A stretch of 64,000 bases of DNA from an uncultured Solirubrobacterales bacterium (GCA_937128795.1 CAKZMQ010000007.1:62001-126000); one strand, 5' to 3'. Shown: positions 23,277-35,813, counted from the stretch's first letter. Translations and numbers: made by a program. The notes: generated by a model from the sequence alone, not told the origin.

Positions 23277-23852
23277 ATGAATCCCACTGCCGCGAAGGTG
23301 GTGTTCGACCACGCCGATCTCGGTCGCACGCTCGTGCGCATCGCTCATGAGATCGTCGAAAAGAATGGCGATCGTCCGTTCGCGCTCGTCGGCATCCATC
23401 GTCGCGGCGTTCCGGTCGCCGAACGACTGGCCGACCGCATACGCGACTTCGACGGGCGTGAAGTACCCGTGGGGGAATTGGACATCTCGTTCTATCGCGA
23501 CGACATCGGCCATCGCGGCGGGCAGTCCGGCCAGCCGGTCGTGCATTCATCCAAGCTGGATTTCTCCATTGACGATCACGTGATCGTGCTCGTCGACGAC
23601 GTTCTGTTCACCGGTCGCACAGTTCGCGCAGCCATCGATGCACTGTTCGATTTCGGCCGACCGCCGGCCGTGCAACTCGCCGTCCTCGCCGATCGCGGTC
23701 ACCGCGAGTTGCCTATTCGACCTGACTTCGTCGGCAAGAATTTGCCCACGAGCATCGATGAGCGTGTCAATGTGCGGGTGACTGAGATTGACGAGATTGA
23801 CGAGATCGCGATCGCCGCGGCGAGTCGGACCGCCAGCGCGGAAGGCGTTTGA
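23277..23852 (+). CDS. pyrR: PyrR regulator / uracil phosphoribosyltransferase
   Basis: RNA-binding regulator of pyrimidine synthesis that senses UMP/UTP and has residual uracil phosphoribosyltransferase activity. 191 residues with the PRPP loop [14 protein letters not shown] at 102-115, the [13 protein letters not shown] segment near 40 and [16 protein letters not shown] signature ([12 protein letters not shown]) near 65-76. First gene of the pyr operon; pyrB follows with 2 nt between stop and ATG. It should act on the RNA loop just ahead of its own start. Confidence 0.95.
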   Translation: MNPTAAKVVFDHADLGRTLVRIAHEIVEKNGDRPFALVGIHRRGVPVAERLADRIRDFDGREVPVGELDISFYRDDIGHRGGQSGQPVVHSSKLDFSIDDHVIVLVDDVLFTGRTVRAAIDALFDFGRPPAVQLAVLADRGHRELPIRPDFVGKNLPTSIDERVNVRVTEIDEIDEIAIAAASRTASAEGV

Positions 23853-23854
23853 CG

Positions 23855-24826
23855 ATGCGCAATCTCCTTGGTATTGCGGATCTTGAGCGCGGGCAGATCG
23901 AACGGCTTCTCGATCGCGCCGAAAGCCTCGCAGCGCTCTCAGAACGGGAAAACAAGAAACTTCCAACGCTGTCCGGTCGCACGATCGTCAATCTCTTTTT
24001 CGAAAACTCGACGCGCACAAGTTCCTCATTCGATCTTGCTGCCAAACGACTCAGCGCTGACACGGTTTCGATCAAGGCCGCAAGTTCAAGCGTTGAGAAG
24101 GGCGAGTCGCTCAGGGACACGGTGCAGACGCTCTCGGCCTACGGACCTTCGGCGATCGTCGTGCGCAGTCCATACGTTGGCGCGCCGGGGATGATCACCC
24201 GCTGGACCGACGCCGCCGTGATCAACGCCGGAGACGGCAAGCACGAGCACCCGACCCAAGCCTTGCTCGACGCCTACACGCTGCGGCGCAGGCTTGGCAA
24301 GCTCGACGATCTGAACATCTGGATCGTCGGCGACGTATTGCACAGCCGCGTCGCGCGCTCAAACATCTTCTGCCTGACCAAACTCGGCGCGAAGGTGACC
24401 GTTTGCGGGCCGCCGACGCTGATCCCGCGCCAGATCGAGGAACTCGGCTGCGAGGTGTCGTACACGCTTACCGGATCTGAAGAAGCCGACGTGCTCTATG
24501 TACTGAGGATGCAGAACGAGCGCATGAGCGCCGACGACACCTTCATCCCGTCGATCCGCGAGTACGCCAGCCGGTACCAGATCAATGGCGAGCGTCTCGG
24601 CCGCGACCAGCTGTTGATGCACCCGGGTCCGGTCAATCGCGGCGTCGAGCTCTCACCGGATGTGGTCGATGCGCCGCAGTCTTTGATCACCGAGCAGGTA
24701 GCGGCTGGAGTTGCCGTCCGGATGGCTGTCTTCTATGAGCTGCTTGCAACCAGAGGTCCAGACGACACCGACGGCCAACTGAAAGCGGCCGAGGCAGTCG
24801 CAATCGCCCCGGAGGATTCGCGATGA
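23855..24826 (+). CDS. pyrB: Aspartate carbamoyltransferase catalytic subunit
   Basis: Condenses carbamoyl phosphate with aspartate, the committed step of pyrimidine synthesis. 323 residues with the carbamoyl-phosphate motif ENSTRT (50-55), HPTQALLD (132-139) and HPGPVNRG (256-263). The ATG is preferred over a TTG two codons earlier that overlaps the pyrR stop. The last bases overlap the pyrC start (ATGA). No regulatory subunit gene (pyrI) is present, as is usual in Gram-positives. Confidence 0.96.
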   Translation: MRNLLGIADLERGQIERLLDRAESLAALSERENKKLPTLSGRTIVNLFFENSTRTSSSFDLAAKRLSADTVSIKAASSSVEKGESLRDTVQTLSAYGPSAIVVRSPYVGAPGMITRWTDAAVINAGDGKHEHPTQALLDAYTLRRRLGKLDDLNIWIVGDVLHSRVARSNIFCLTKLGAKVTVCGPPTLIPRQIEELGCEVSYTLTGSEEADVLYVLRMQNERMSADDTFIPSIREYASRYQINGERLGRDQLLMHPGPVNRGVELSPDVVDAPQSLITEQVAAGVAVRMAVFYELLATRGPDDTDGQLKAAEAVAIAPEDSR

Positions 24827-26235
24827 CTGACAAACCCAAACTGCGACTGGCCGAACCGCTCGATGTGCTTCCGGATCTCGCTGGGCCCCCGTCCGCCGAG
24901 TGCCTCTCGTTTCGCGGCGGCGATGCAGCGAATCTCTTGATCCGCGGCGCGCACGTGCTTGACCCAGCAGCAGACGTCGACGCAGTACTCGATGTGCTCA
25001 TCCGCGACGGGAAGATCGTCGAGATTGGTAGCGGGCTAACCGCTCCCGACGGCTGCGAGGTCGTCGACGCTGCCGGAAAGCACTTGTTCCCAGGGTTTGT
25101 CGACCCACACGTGCACCTGCGCACGCCTGGCTTTGAGTACAAGGAAGACCTCGCCACCGGCACGCGCTCGGCTGCGGCGGGCGGATTCACGTCGATCATC
25201 GCGATGGCCAACACCAATCCGCCGGTCGACAGTGCTGGTGCATTGCGCTCGCTGCGCATGCGGGCGGCTGAAGAAGCCGTGATCCCAGTCGGATTCTCCG
25301 CGACGGTGACAAAAGGCATGAAAGGGCTGGAGCTGTCAGAGATGGCGGATCTGGCCGAGGCTGGGGCGGTTTGCTTCACCGACGACGGCCTGCCGATTGC
25401 CGACGCGGGCCTAATGCGGCAAGCACTTCAATACCAGCGCCTCGCCGGTCGCGTGATCGCGCTTCACCAGGAAGATCCACGACTTGCGCGAGGCGGCGTG
25501 ATGCACGAGGGCGCAGTTTCGGCACGGCTCGGGCTGGCCGGCATCCCGCCGGCTTCAGAGAGCACGCTGATCGCACGCGACGCCCTGCTCGCCGAGTATG
25601 AGGACGGCCGTATCCACGTGCAGCACCTCTCCAGCATTCAGTCGATCGAGGCGATCGCGGCCGCGAAGCAACGCGGCGTCAAGATCACGACCGAAGTCAC
25701 TCCGCACCACCTGTCGCTGACCGATGAGGCCATCGGCGACGGCACGGACGCGAACTTCAAGATGAATCCACCGCTACGTACGGAGGCCGATCGCCTCGCG
25801 CTGATCGAAGGATTGCGCGATGGAACAATCGACATCATCGCCACGGACCACGCGCCGCACGCTGCGCACGAGAAGGAGATTCCCTTTGAACAGGCGGCGA
25901 TGGGCGTTACCGGTCTGGAGACATCGTTTCCCGTCGTCTACACCGATCTCGTCCTGCCGGGGATATTGCCGCTTGAGTTGGTGATCGACCGCCTGACCCA
26001 CGGCGCGGACCTGTTTGATTTGGATCGACCGCTGATCGCCAAGGACGAACCCGCGAACCTCACGCTGATCGACCTCGAAGCAGAATGGATCGTCGGCGAG
26101 GAGGGCTACGAGAGTCGCTCTGACAACAGCTGCTTCGCCGGTAAACGCGTACAAGGAAAAGTGTTGCTGACGGTTGCCAGCGGCGTCACGGCGCATCGCT
26201 CTCGCAGCATTGCACTCCAGGAGGCTTCCAACTGA
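24823..26235 (+). CDS. pyrC: Dihydroorotase
   Basis: Closes carbamoyl aspartate to dihydroorotate in the amidohydrolase fold. 470 residues, longer than the usual 425-430 because of an N-terminal extension of about 35 residues before the family begins at ANLLIRGAHVLDP. Zinc motif DPHVHLR is at 94-100, with MANTNPP near 128, the HQED region, and IATDHAPHAAHEK carrying the late metal aspartate. The ATG overlaps the pyrB stop (ATGA), and the stop overlaps the carA start (TGATG), so all three are coupled. Confidence 0.95.
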   Translation: MTDKPKLRLAEPLDVLPDLAGPPSAECLSFRGGDAANLLIRGAHVLDPAADVDAVLDVLIRDGKIVEIGSGLTAPDGCEVVDAAGKHLFPGFVDPHVHLRTPGFEYKEDLATGTRSAAAGGFTSIIAMANTNPPVDSAGALRSLRMRAAEEAVIPVGFSATVTKGMKGLELSEMADLAEAGAVCFTDDGLPIADAGLMRQALQYQRLAGRVIALHQEDPRLARGGVMHEGAVSARLGLAGIPPASESTLIARDALLAEYEDGRIHVQHLSSIQSIEAIAAAKQRGVKITTEVTPHHLSLTDEAIGDGTDANFKMNPPLRTEADRLALIEGLRDGTIDIIATDHAPHAAHEKEIPFEQAAMGVTGLETSFPVVYTDLVLPGILPLELVIDRLTHGADLFDLDRPLIAKDEPANLTLIDLEAEWIVGEEGYESRSDNSCFAGKRVQGKVLLTVASGVTAHRSRSIALQEASN

Positions 26236-27362
26236 TGACGGAGCGCAAGCCCGCATACTTACTGCTCGAAGACGGCACACGGCTGGACGGATTTGCCGCC
26301 GGCGCCGACGCGGCTGCCACCGGCGAGGTCGTGTTCAACACCTCGATGACCGGATACCAAGAGGCAGTGACCGACCCGAGTTATCGCGGTCAGATAATCA
26401 CCTACACGTACCCGATGGTCGGCAACTACGGCGTGGCCGAGCAGTTCATGGAATCGGATGGGGCTCATGCGCGCGCCGTGGTCATGCGCGAGATTGCGCC
26501 TTCAGGGACTCCCGACTTGCAGGGCGACTGGGAGAAGTGGCTGATCGAGCAGGGCGTGCCCGGAATCACCGGCGTCGACACGCGCGCGCTGGTCCGCCAC
26601 ATCCGCGACAAGGGCGCGATGCGCGGCGGGATCTTTGACGGCGCGATGGATGAGGGCGAGGCGCGGGCGCTGATCGGCGTCGAGCCGACGATGAGCGGTC
26701 AGGATCTGGCACGCGAAGTCACTCCTGTCGAAACGATTTTTCACAGCGAAGGCGATGGGCCGTTGGTCGTAGCGATCGATACCGGAATCAAGCGGTCGAT
26801 CATCGAAAACCTTGTCAGTCGCGGCGTTCGCCTCGAACTTCATCCCTGCGACACGCCTGCGGAGACGCTGCTTGCGCGCGACCCGGACTTCTTCTTCCTG
26901 GCCAATGGCCCTGGCGACCCGGCCGCACTCGACTACGTCGTCGAGAACGTGCGCGGTCTGCTCGGCAAGAAGCCCGTTTTCGGTATCTGTCTCGGCCATC
27001 AGTTGATGTGTCGCGCGATCGGCCTGGAAACGTACAAGCTCCCGTTCGGCCACCGCGGTGCCAATCACCCGGTCAAGGACCTCGCGACAGGAAAGATCGA
27101 CATCACCTCGCAGAACCACGGCTTCGCCGTGCAGACGCCAGATGGATCGGGCACGATCGAGGGCGACGAGCCGGTGCGCTGGGAGACTGACTTCGGCGCG
27201 GCCGAGCTCAGTCACTTGAACTTGTATGACCGCACGGTCGAAGGTCTCGTTCTCAAGGACGTCTCGGGCGCGACGGTCCAGTACCACCCAGAGGCCGGGC
27301 CGGGACCGCACGACGCGCTCTATCTATTTGATCGCTTTCTGGCTCTCGCGGAGGCGCGCTAG
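26235..27362 (+). CDS. carA: Carbamoyl-phosphate synthase small (glutaminase) subunit
   Basis: Hydrolyses glutamine and delivers ammonia to CarB. 375 residues: an N-terminal CPSase domain (FNTSMTGYQEAVTDPSY) and a C-terminal class I amidotransferase with nucleophile Cys252 in FGICLGHQ, the HRGANHPV segment and ITSQNHGFAV. The final YHPEAGPGPHDA supplies the catalytic histidine and glutamate. The stop is directly followed by the carB ATG. Confidence 0.96.
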   Translation: MTERKPAYLLLEDGTRLDGFAAGADAAATGEVVFNTSMTGYQEAVTDPSYRGQIITYTYPMVGNYGVAEQFMESDGAHARAVVMREIAPSGTPDLQGDWEKWLIEQGVPGITGVDTRALVRHIRDKGAMRGGIFDGAMDEGEARALIGVEPTMSGQDLAREVTPVETIFHSEGDGPLVVAIDTGIKRSIIENLVSRGVRLELHPCDTPAETLLARDPDFFFLANGPGDPAALDYVVENVRGLLGKKPVFGICLGHQLMCRAIGLETYKLPFGHRGANHPVKDLATGKIDITSQNHGFAVQTPDGSGTIEGDEPVRWETDFGAAELSHLNLYDRTVEGLVLKDVSGATVQYHPEAGPGPHDALYLFDRFLALAEAR

Positions 27363-30532
<3,170 letters not shown>

Positions 30533-30536
<4 letters not shown>

Positions 30537-31378
30537 GCGACGCGCTTGGCATTGAGCGACCGCAGGCTCCCTTCGGTCGGCGCGTTGCGGCGGTGACGGC
30601 GCGGATCGAACACGGGCCATACGTTTCGCTGACCGTGCGTGACAGCGGCGGGCCACGGCCAATTGCCGGCCAGTTCTACATGCTGCAGACGGTCGAAGAC
30701 TGGGGCGGTGGAGTTGACGGTCGGCCGTACCTTCCGCGCGCGCTTTCGTTCGCTCGCGTCGAGCAAGAGGGCGATGGATTGCTATTGGACTTCTTGCTTG
30801 AAGACGTCGGCCCAGGCACTCACCGGATCACTGAGCTGGCGGTGAACGACGAAATGTTGATCGCCGGTCCGTTCGGAAACGGGTTTGAGCTGAACGCCGC
30901 GAGTTGGCCGATTTTGGTGGCCGGCGGCATCGGGCTTGCGCCGATTGTCGCGCTTGACGACGAGATTCGCGATCTCGACGGGGTGCGTGCAACGATTTTC
31001 GTTGGCATGCGCACAAATGAACACGCCAGCGCTGCTGCGCACTACGGCTTGGAGCACGAGCTGGCCACCGAGGATGGATCAAGCGGAGTTCGTGGCTACG
31101 TGACCGAGCTGCTTGCTCCGCTGCTCAGTGCTAAAAATGCCGACCACGTGGTTTATGCCTGCGGGCCGCCACCGATGCTTGAGGCGGTCCGCTCCATCTG
31201 CGCCGAACACGAAATCTCGTGCCAATTGGCGATGGAGTCAGGGATGGCATGTGGATTCGGCGCATGCTTCGGATGCGTGGTGCCCACACACGACGGATAC
31301 ACGCGATTGTGCGTTGATGGGCCGGTGTTGGACGGCGACAAGCTGGACACGGCACTCGTGGCCGGGGCGGGACACTGA
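30533..31378 (+). CDS. pyrK: Dihydroorotate dehydrogenase electron-transfer subunit
   Basis: Passes electrons from dihydroorotate through FAD and a 2Fe-2S cluster to NAD+. 281 residues from a TTG that overlaps the carB stop (TTGA). FAD/NAD-binding reductase domain with GPFGNGFEL and [11 protein letters not shown], then the iron-sulfur cysteines Cys240, Cys245, Cys248 and Cys260 ([11 protein letters not shown]...LC). Its presence shows that the neighbouring PyrD is the NAD-linked class 1B form rather than the quinone-linked class 2 form common in many actinobacteria. Confidence 0.93.
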
Positions 31379-31381
31379 GGC

Positions 31382-32260
31382 GTGATTGCGTTTTGCGGCA
31401 TCGAGCTGAGCAACCCGGTGATCAACGGATCGGGAACCTTCGACGCGCTGGCCGCGCGGCGAGTGTTCGGCGAGGCCTTCGAGCGCGACTTTCCTTTCTC
31501 TGCCTACGTCTCGAAAACGATCACGCTCGAACCGCGCGCAGGAAATCCGCCGCCGCGCCTCTGGGAACTCGGCCAGGGAATGATCAATTCGATCGGTTTG
31601 CCGAACAAAGGGCTTGCACGTTTCATCGATGAGGATCTTCCCGAGTACGCCACGCTGCCGGCTCCATTGATCGTTTCGATCATGGGTTTCAAGCCAGAAG
31701 AGCTGGTGACGATGCTTCAGCTACTGGATGGACGCGACGAGATCGCGGCGATCGAACTCAACTTCTCGTGCCCGAACGTAAAGACGGGAAACATCGTCGG
31801 TTCGGATCCGGTCGAGAGCGAGGCGATGATGACCGAGTTGCGTCCGCACTCGACGAAACAGCTGATCGCCAAACTCGCGCCGTCCACGTCGCGACCGGAC
31901 CTCGTTGCCGCTGCCGCGGAAAGTGCCGGGGCCGATGCGATCTCATTGATCAACACGCTTCCGGGAATGGCATTTGCTCCGGGATCGAAAGAACCGTGGC
32001 TCGGAGCAGGCAGCGGTGGGATCTCTGGCCCGGCGATTCGTCCAGTTGCACTGGGACAGGTTGCCCGAGTTGCCTCGACCGTGCGAATTCCGATCGTCGG
32101 CATGGGCGGTGTCGAGAATGGGAGAGATGCTGCAGCGCTGATTGACGCCGGAGCGACGCTGGTGGCGGTCGGCACTGAAAACTTCCGCGATCCGGCGGCC
32201 GGAAATCGCATCGCAAGCGAGCTTTTGCAGATTCGCGGGGACCGCGTCGCGACCGTTTGA
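31382..32260 (+). CDS. pyrD: Dihydroorotate dehydrogenase, class 1B catalytic subunit
   Basis: Oxidises dihydroorotate to orotate with FMN. 292 residues with ELNFSCPNVK (catalytic Cys130), KTITLEPRAGNPPPR, SIGLPN, the FMN phosphate loop GMGGVENGRDA and VGTENF. The start is a GTG 3 nt after pyrK. It is the last pyr gene here: pyrF and pyrE do not follow, as they often do in other operons. Confidence 0.95.
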   Translation: MIAFCGIELSNPVINGSGTFDALAARRVFGEAFERDFPFSAYVSKTITLEPRAGNPPPRLWELGQGMINSIGLPNKGLARFIDEDLPEYATLPAPLIVSIMGFKPEELVTMLQLLDGRDEIAAIELNFSCPNVKTGNIVGSDPVESEAMMTELRPHSTKQLIAKLAPSTSRPDLVAAAAESAGADAISLINTLPGMAFAPGSKEPWLGAGSGGISGPAIRPVALGQVARVASTVRIPIVGMGGVENGRDAAALIDAGATLVAVGTENFRDPAAGNRIASELLQIRGDRVATV

Positions 32261-32379
32261 GTGCCTCCAGTTGTCGCGCTTTTTGCCGCGCCTGGGGGTC
32301 AAGCAACCGTGAACTCGACTGAACCTCAACCTCAGGTCGAGGTGAATCACGAAATTTCCTGTCACGCAATGGTGAAAAC

Positions 32380-32832
32380 ATGCCTATCATTCCCGCCATG
32401 TCCCAACCCGCCACCAAGTCTCCAAACACCGATTCGGCAGCAGAACTCAGGTCGCCGAAGGTGAAAGGGGAGGCGGCAGGAGTGGCGGTTTCCGACCACG
32501 CTGGAGACGCGGGAACACTCGCAGAAACGCCTGATCGCTCGCCATCGCAGCGACTTGAGGCACTGAAGCTGGCCAACGCTGTGCGCACCGAGCGCGCGAC
32601 CCTGAAGCGCGATCTGAAGGCCGGTCGCGTACGCATCGAGCAGGTTCTGGCCGACCCGCCGGAGTGCGTGCACTCGGCAAAGGTCGCTGACATCATGCTC
32701 GCCGTTCCGCGCTACGGCCGCGTCAAAGTTTCGAAGATTCTCCAGCGCTGCCGCATCTCGCCGAGCAAGACCGTCGTCGGTCTCTCGGAGCGCCAGCGCG
32801 GCGAACTGATCGACGCTCTTCGTCGCCCCTAA
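32380..32832 (+). CDS. mihF: Actinobacterial integration host factor (mIHF/sIHF)
   Basis: Nucleoid DNA-binding protein, essential in mycobacteria, unrelated in fold to enterobacterial IHF. The C-terminal 90 residues are the conserved domain, ending in RYGRVKVSKILQRCRISPSKTVVGLSERQRGEL, split here as RYGRVKVSKIL and RISPSKTVVGLSERQR. The first about 60 residues are a Ser/Ala/Thr-rich low-complexity extension. An ATG 6 codons later is an alternative start with a possible TATCAT -10 box 8 nt upstream. It is followed at 13 nt by gmk, the standard mihF-gmk-rpoZ order. Confidence 0.92.
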   Translation: MPIIPAMSQPATKSPNTDSAAELRSPKVKGEAAGVAVSDHAGDAGTLAETPDRSPSQRLEALKLANAVRTERATLKRDLKAGRVRIEQVLADPPECVHSAKVADIMLAVPRYGRVKVSKILQRCRISPSKTVVGLSERQRGELIDALRRP

Positions 32833-32845
32833 TCGAACTCGCGAG

Positions 32846-33430
32846 ATGGACGGCAACGACGCAGCGGCCGCACCCGCCGTGTTCGTGATCACCGGTCCGT
32901 CGGGCGTCGGCAAGGGAACTCTGATTCGCGCGCTGCGCGAACGGCACCCAGAACTCGGGCTCTCGATTTCTGCGACCACACGAACGCCGCGCGAGGGCGA
33001 GCACGACGGAGTCGAGTATCACTTCCTCAGCGACGAAGAGTTCAACTCGCGAGTGGCCGACGGGGATTTTGTCGAGCACGCCGCGTACAGCGGCCACCAG
33101 TACGGCACACTGCGCAGCGAGCTCGAGAAGAACGCCAACGCTGGCGGAGTCGTGCTGGAAATCGAACTCCAGGGCGCACGCTTGATCAGGGCGGCAATGC
33201 CGGAGGCACTGCAGATCTTCATCGCGCCGCCATCGGCTGAAACTCTGCGCGAGCGTTTGGTCGGCCGCGGTACGGATTCGGCGGAAGACATCGAGCGCAG
33301 GTTGAAGGTCGCCGAAGAGGAACTGGCGGCGCGCGGCGAATTCACCCATGTCGTCGTGAACGACCAGATTGCTCGCGCCGTCGACGAACTCGAAGCGATC
33401 GTCCAGTCCCGACGCCAGCAGGCACCGTAA
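32846..33430 (+). CDS. gmk: Guanylate kinase
   Basis: Phosphorylates GMP to GDP. 194 residues, normal length, with the P-loop GPSGVGKGT (17-25), GMP-binding SATTRTPREGEHDGVEYHF and the lid ending GRGTDSAEDIERRL. Sits in the conserved mihF-gmk-rpoZ-coaBC order. Confidence 0.96.
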   Translation: MDGNDAAAAPAVFVITGPSGVGKGTLIRALRERHPELGLSISATTRTPREGEHDGVEYHFLSDEEFNSRVADGDFVEHAAYSGHQYGTLRSELEKNANAGGVVLEIELQGARLIRAAMPEALQIFIAPPSAETLRERLVGRGTDSAEDIERRLKVAEEELAARGEFTHVVVNDQIARAVDELEAIVQSRRQQAP

Positions 33431-33480
33431 CCCGCGCCCGTTACTATCAGTCCCAATCCAAAAGTTTTCAAGGAGTTCCT

Positions 33481-33708
33481 GTGGTTGAACCACGCGTAGA
33501 CAAATTGCTCGAAAAGATCGACTCGCAGTACGCGTCCGTGATCGTCGCCGCCAAGCGCGCCCGCCAGATCAGCTCGTACTACCACGGCCTCGGCGAGGGT
33601 CACTTCGGCGAGTACGTCCCGCCGATGGTCGACACCCGCTCAAAGAACTACCTGACGATCGCCCTCGAAGAGATCGAGGCCGACAAGCTCAAATACCAAT
33701 ACCGCTAA
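33481..33708 (+). CDS. rpoZ: RNA polymerase omega subunit
   Basis: 75-residue omega subunit that helps fold and stabilise the beta' subunit. Recognised by EPRVDKLLEKIDSQYASVIVAAKRARQI, abbreviated here to KLLEKIDSQYASVIVAAKRA, and the C-terminal LTIALEEIEADKL. GTG start with an AAGGAG ribosome-binding site 5 nt upstream and a TACTAT -10-like box at about 33442. Confidence 0.94.
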   Translation: MVEPRVDKLLEKIDSQYASVIVAAKRARQISSYYHGLGEGHFGEYVPPMVDTRSKNYLTIALEEIEADKLKYQYR

Positions 33709-33839
33709 CCCACTAAGAACATGGTTTGCCTTTTTGGGGAACCTTGTTTCGGTTGTTGGGGGTGCTTTGGTCGCGGTTCATTTCTTGGTTCGCTCTCGCA
33801 CGCACGCTTTCACCCGCGCCAATCTGCGCGAAAACCGCC
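33709..33839. other. Intergenic spacer rpoZ-coaBC
   Basis: T/G-rich spacer of unusual composition for this window (many GGTT and TTGG steps). No hairpin with a T-tract and no ORF were found. Confidence 0.4.
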
Positions 33840-33845
33840 GATAAT
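33840..33845 (+). promoter_or_regulatory. -10 box (GATAAT) of leaderless coaBC
   Basis: GATAAT ends 6 nt before the coaBC ATG and there is no Shine-Dalgarno sequence. Confidence 0.5.
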
Positions 33846-33851
33846 CCCTGA

Positions 33852-35126
33852 ATGGCCCGAATACTTCTAGGAGTCAGCGGCGGAATCGCCGCGTACAAAT
33901 CGCTCGAGTTTGCTCGGCTGGCGATCAAGGCCGGCCACGTCGTTCGAGCGGTGCAGACCCCCGACAGCGTGAACTTCGTCGGCAAGGCTTCGTTCGAGGG
34001 AATCACGGGCGCGCCAGTGTTGACAAGTCAGTTCGAACGCGATCCGGCGGGCGGCGCGTTCCCTGATCAGCAGCGCCCAGATCACGACCCGATCTCACAC
34101 CTTGAACTGGCGGCGAACTGTGACGTCTACGTGATTGCGCCTGCGACAGCGAACACGATCGCAAAGCTGGCCTACGGCATGGCGGACAACATGGTCACTG
34201 CGCTCGCGCTCTCGTGCCGCAAGCCAATCGTCGTTGCGCCGGCGATGAACAACGACATGTACCTGAACGCCGCGACACGCGACAACATCGAAACGCTGCG
34301 CAGTCGTGGGATCACCGTGCTCGATCCCGGAACTGGCGAACTCGCTTCAAAGGGCGAGTACGGCATCGGACGGCTGCCCGAGCCGAGCGACCTGCTCACG
34401 GCAACAGTTCGCGCGATCGCCCGCGGAGAGGTTCCGTTCGCGCCGAAGTCGCTCGACGGTTTGAAGATGCTCGTGACTGCGGGTGGGACGCGCGAGCCGA
34501 TCGACTCCGTCCGATTTGTCGGCAATCGCTCGTCGGGCAAGATGGGTTTTGCCGTCGCCGATGCAGCGGCGGCCCGGGGCGCCGAGGTCACGGTCGTCGC
34601 GGCAAACGTTTCGCTCGCCCGCAACGCTGACATCGACTACATCGATGTATCGACGGCGGCGGAGCTCGAGTCGGTCGTACGCGCAGAGTTCGTCAAGAGT
34701 GATGCGCTGGTGATGGCGGCCGCAGTCGCGGACTTTCGCCCGGCGGACCCGGAGGACGGCAAGATCAAGAAAGCCGGCCGCACGGGGATGACCGTTGAGC
34801 TGGTCGCGACCAGCGACGTTTTGTCCGGACTGCAGGATTTGCGCGAGCCGGGCCAGGTAGTCGTCGGCTTCGCGGCGGAAGCCGGTGAGGCTCTGCTCGG
34901 CGAGGCTAGGCGCAAATTGGAGAGCAAGGGGCTAGACATGATCGTCGCAAACGACATCTCCGAACCTTCGATCGGATTCGAATCCGACGACAACGAAATC
35001 ACGCTGCTGGTCGAAGGCTGCGAGCCGGAGCACCCGCCGCGCGGGACGAAAAGCGAGATTGCGAACGTTATCGTCGGGCGCATCGAGTCACTCGTGCGAA
35101 CGCAAGGCGACAGCGCTCGGGTATAA
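33852..35126 (+). CDS. coaBC: Bifunctional phosphopantothenoylcysteine decarboxylase/synthetase
   Basis: Two steps of coenzyme A synthesis: the C-terminal CoaB half joins phosphopantothenate and cysteine, and the N-terminal CoaC flavoprotein half decarboxylates the product. 424 residues. CoaC marks: GVSGGIAAYKSLE, HLELAANCDVYVIAPATANT and APAMNNDMY. CoaB begins near residue 200 with LVTAGGTREPIDSVRFVGNRSSGKMG, here seen as VTAGGTREPIDSVRF, and has KIKK near residue 305. The stop codon TAA lies inside the -10 box of the next operon. Confidence 0.94.
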   Translation: MARILLGVSGGIAAYKSLEFARLAIKAGHVVRAVQTPDSVNFVGKASFEGITGAPVLTSQFERDPAGGAFPDQQRPDHDPISHLELAANCDVYVIAPATANTIAKLAYGMADNMVTALALSCRKPIVVAPAMNNDMYLNAATRDNIETLRSRGITVLDPGTGELASKGEYGIGRLPEPSDLLTATVRAIARGEVPFAPKSLDGLKMLVTAGGTREPIDSVRFVGNRSSGKMGFAVADAAAARGAEVTVVAANVSLARNADIDYIDVSTAAELESVVRAEFVKSDALVMAAAVADFRPADPEDGKIKKAGRTGMTVELVATSDVLSGLQDLREPGQVVVGFAAEAGEALLGEARRKLESKGLDMIVANDISEPSIGFESDDNEITLLVEGCEPEHPPRGTKSEIANVIVGRIESLVRTQGDSARV

Positions 35127-35127
35127 T
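35122..35127 (+). promoter_or_regulatory. -10 box (TATAAT) of the rimP-nusA-infB operon
   Basis: A perfect TATAAT that overlaps the coaBC stop codon. Transcription would start near 35134 and give a leader of about 150 nt. The -35 region is weak. Confidence 0.65.
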
Positions 35128-35191
35128 CGGCTGCGCAGACCTCCCTGATAACGGTGGCCTCCCGAGTAGGGCGGCGTCCGCGGATTGAAGG

Positions 35192-35215
35192 AAGTGGGCC
35201 ACAAGCCCACTTTTT
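35192..35215 (+). terminator. Leader terminator/attenuator before rimP
   Basis: Perfect 8-bp stem AAGTGGGC / GCCCACTT with a 5-nt loop (CACAA), followed by further T residues. It lies inside the leader after the TATAAT promoter and 70 nt before rimP. Bacillus has a NusA-dependent terminator in the equivalent leader, so autoregulation by NusA is a plausible role. Confidence 0.8.
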
Positions 35216-35286
35216 CGTTTCTGAAGGTCGTTTTTGGGGCGGTTTGCAGCCTCAAAAATCGCTGAAGCATCGCTTCGGAAAGCACC

Positions 35287-35772
35287 GTGACCGTGATCGA
35301 GCAGATCCAGACAGAGATCGAAACCCGGCTGGCCGAGTCCGAGCCACAGGTCGAACTGCTGCTCTGTGAAATGAGCGGCGAGACCGTTCGGATCTTTATC
35401 GACCACCCCGAAGGTGTTGACCTGGCGCTCTGCGAGCGCGTAACTCGTGCGTTGCGATCCGTTCGCGAGAACTACGGGCTGGAAGTTTCGTCGCCAGGCC
35501 CCAAGCGCCCATTGACAAAGCCGGATCACTACCGTCGATTTGTCGGGCGTCGTGCGAAGATCCGAACCCGTTCGGATCACGAGGGGAGAAAGAGCTTCAC
35601 CGGCGAATTGATCGCTGCCGACGATTCCGGCGTGACGATCGGCGCCGACGGACAGATTCTCACCCTGCCATACGACGACATACACAGATCGAACCTCGTT
35701 CCCGAAACTGCTGGAGCGCCGGTGAAGAAAAAGCCGACGCCGAAAAAGTCGAATCGGGCGAAAACTAAATAA
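35287..35772 (+). CDS. rimP: Ribosome maturation factor RimP
   Basis: Assists 30S subunit assembly. 161 residues from a GTG with a GGAAAG ribosome-binding site. The linker motif between its two domains is clear (YGLEVSSPGPKRPL), and the C-terminal SH3-like domain includes FTGELIAADDSGVTI. A lysine-rich tail (KKKPTPKKSNRAKTK) ends the protein. First gene of the rimP-nusA-infB-rbfA operon. Confidence 0.94.
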   Translation: MTVIEQIQTEIETRLAESEPQVELLLCEMSGETVRIFIDHPEGVDLALCERVTRALRSVRENYGLEVSSPGPKRPLTKPDHYRRFVGRRAKIRTRSDHEGRKSFTGELIAADDSGVTIGADGQILTLPYDDIHRSNLVPETAGAPVKKKPTPKKSNRAKTK

Positions 35773-35813
35773 AGCCAAAAACTAAATAGAAAGTTCAGAG
35801 GGCACCCCTCCAA

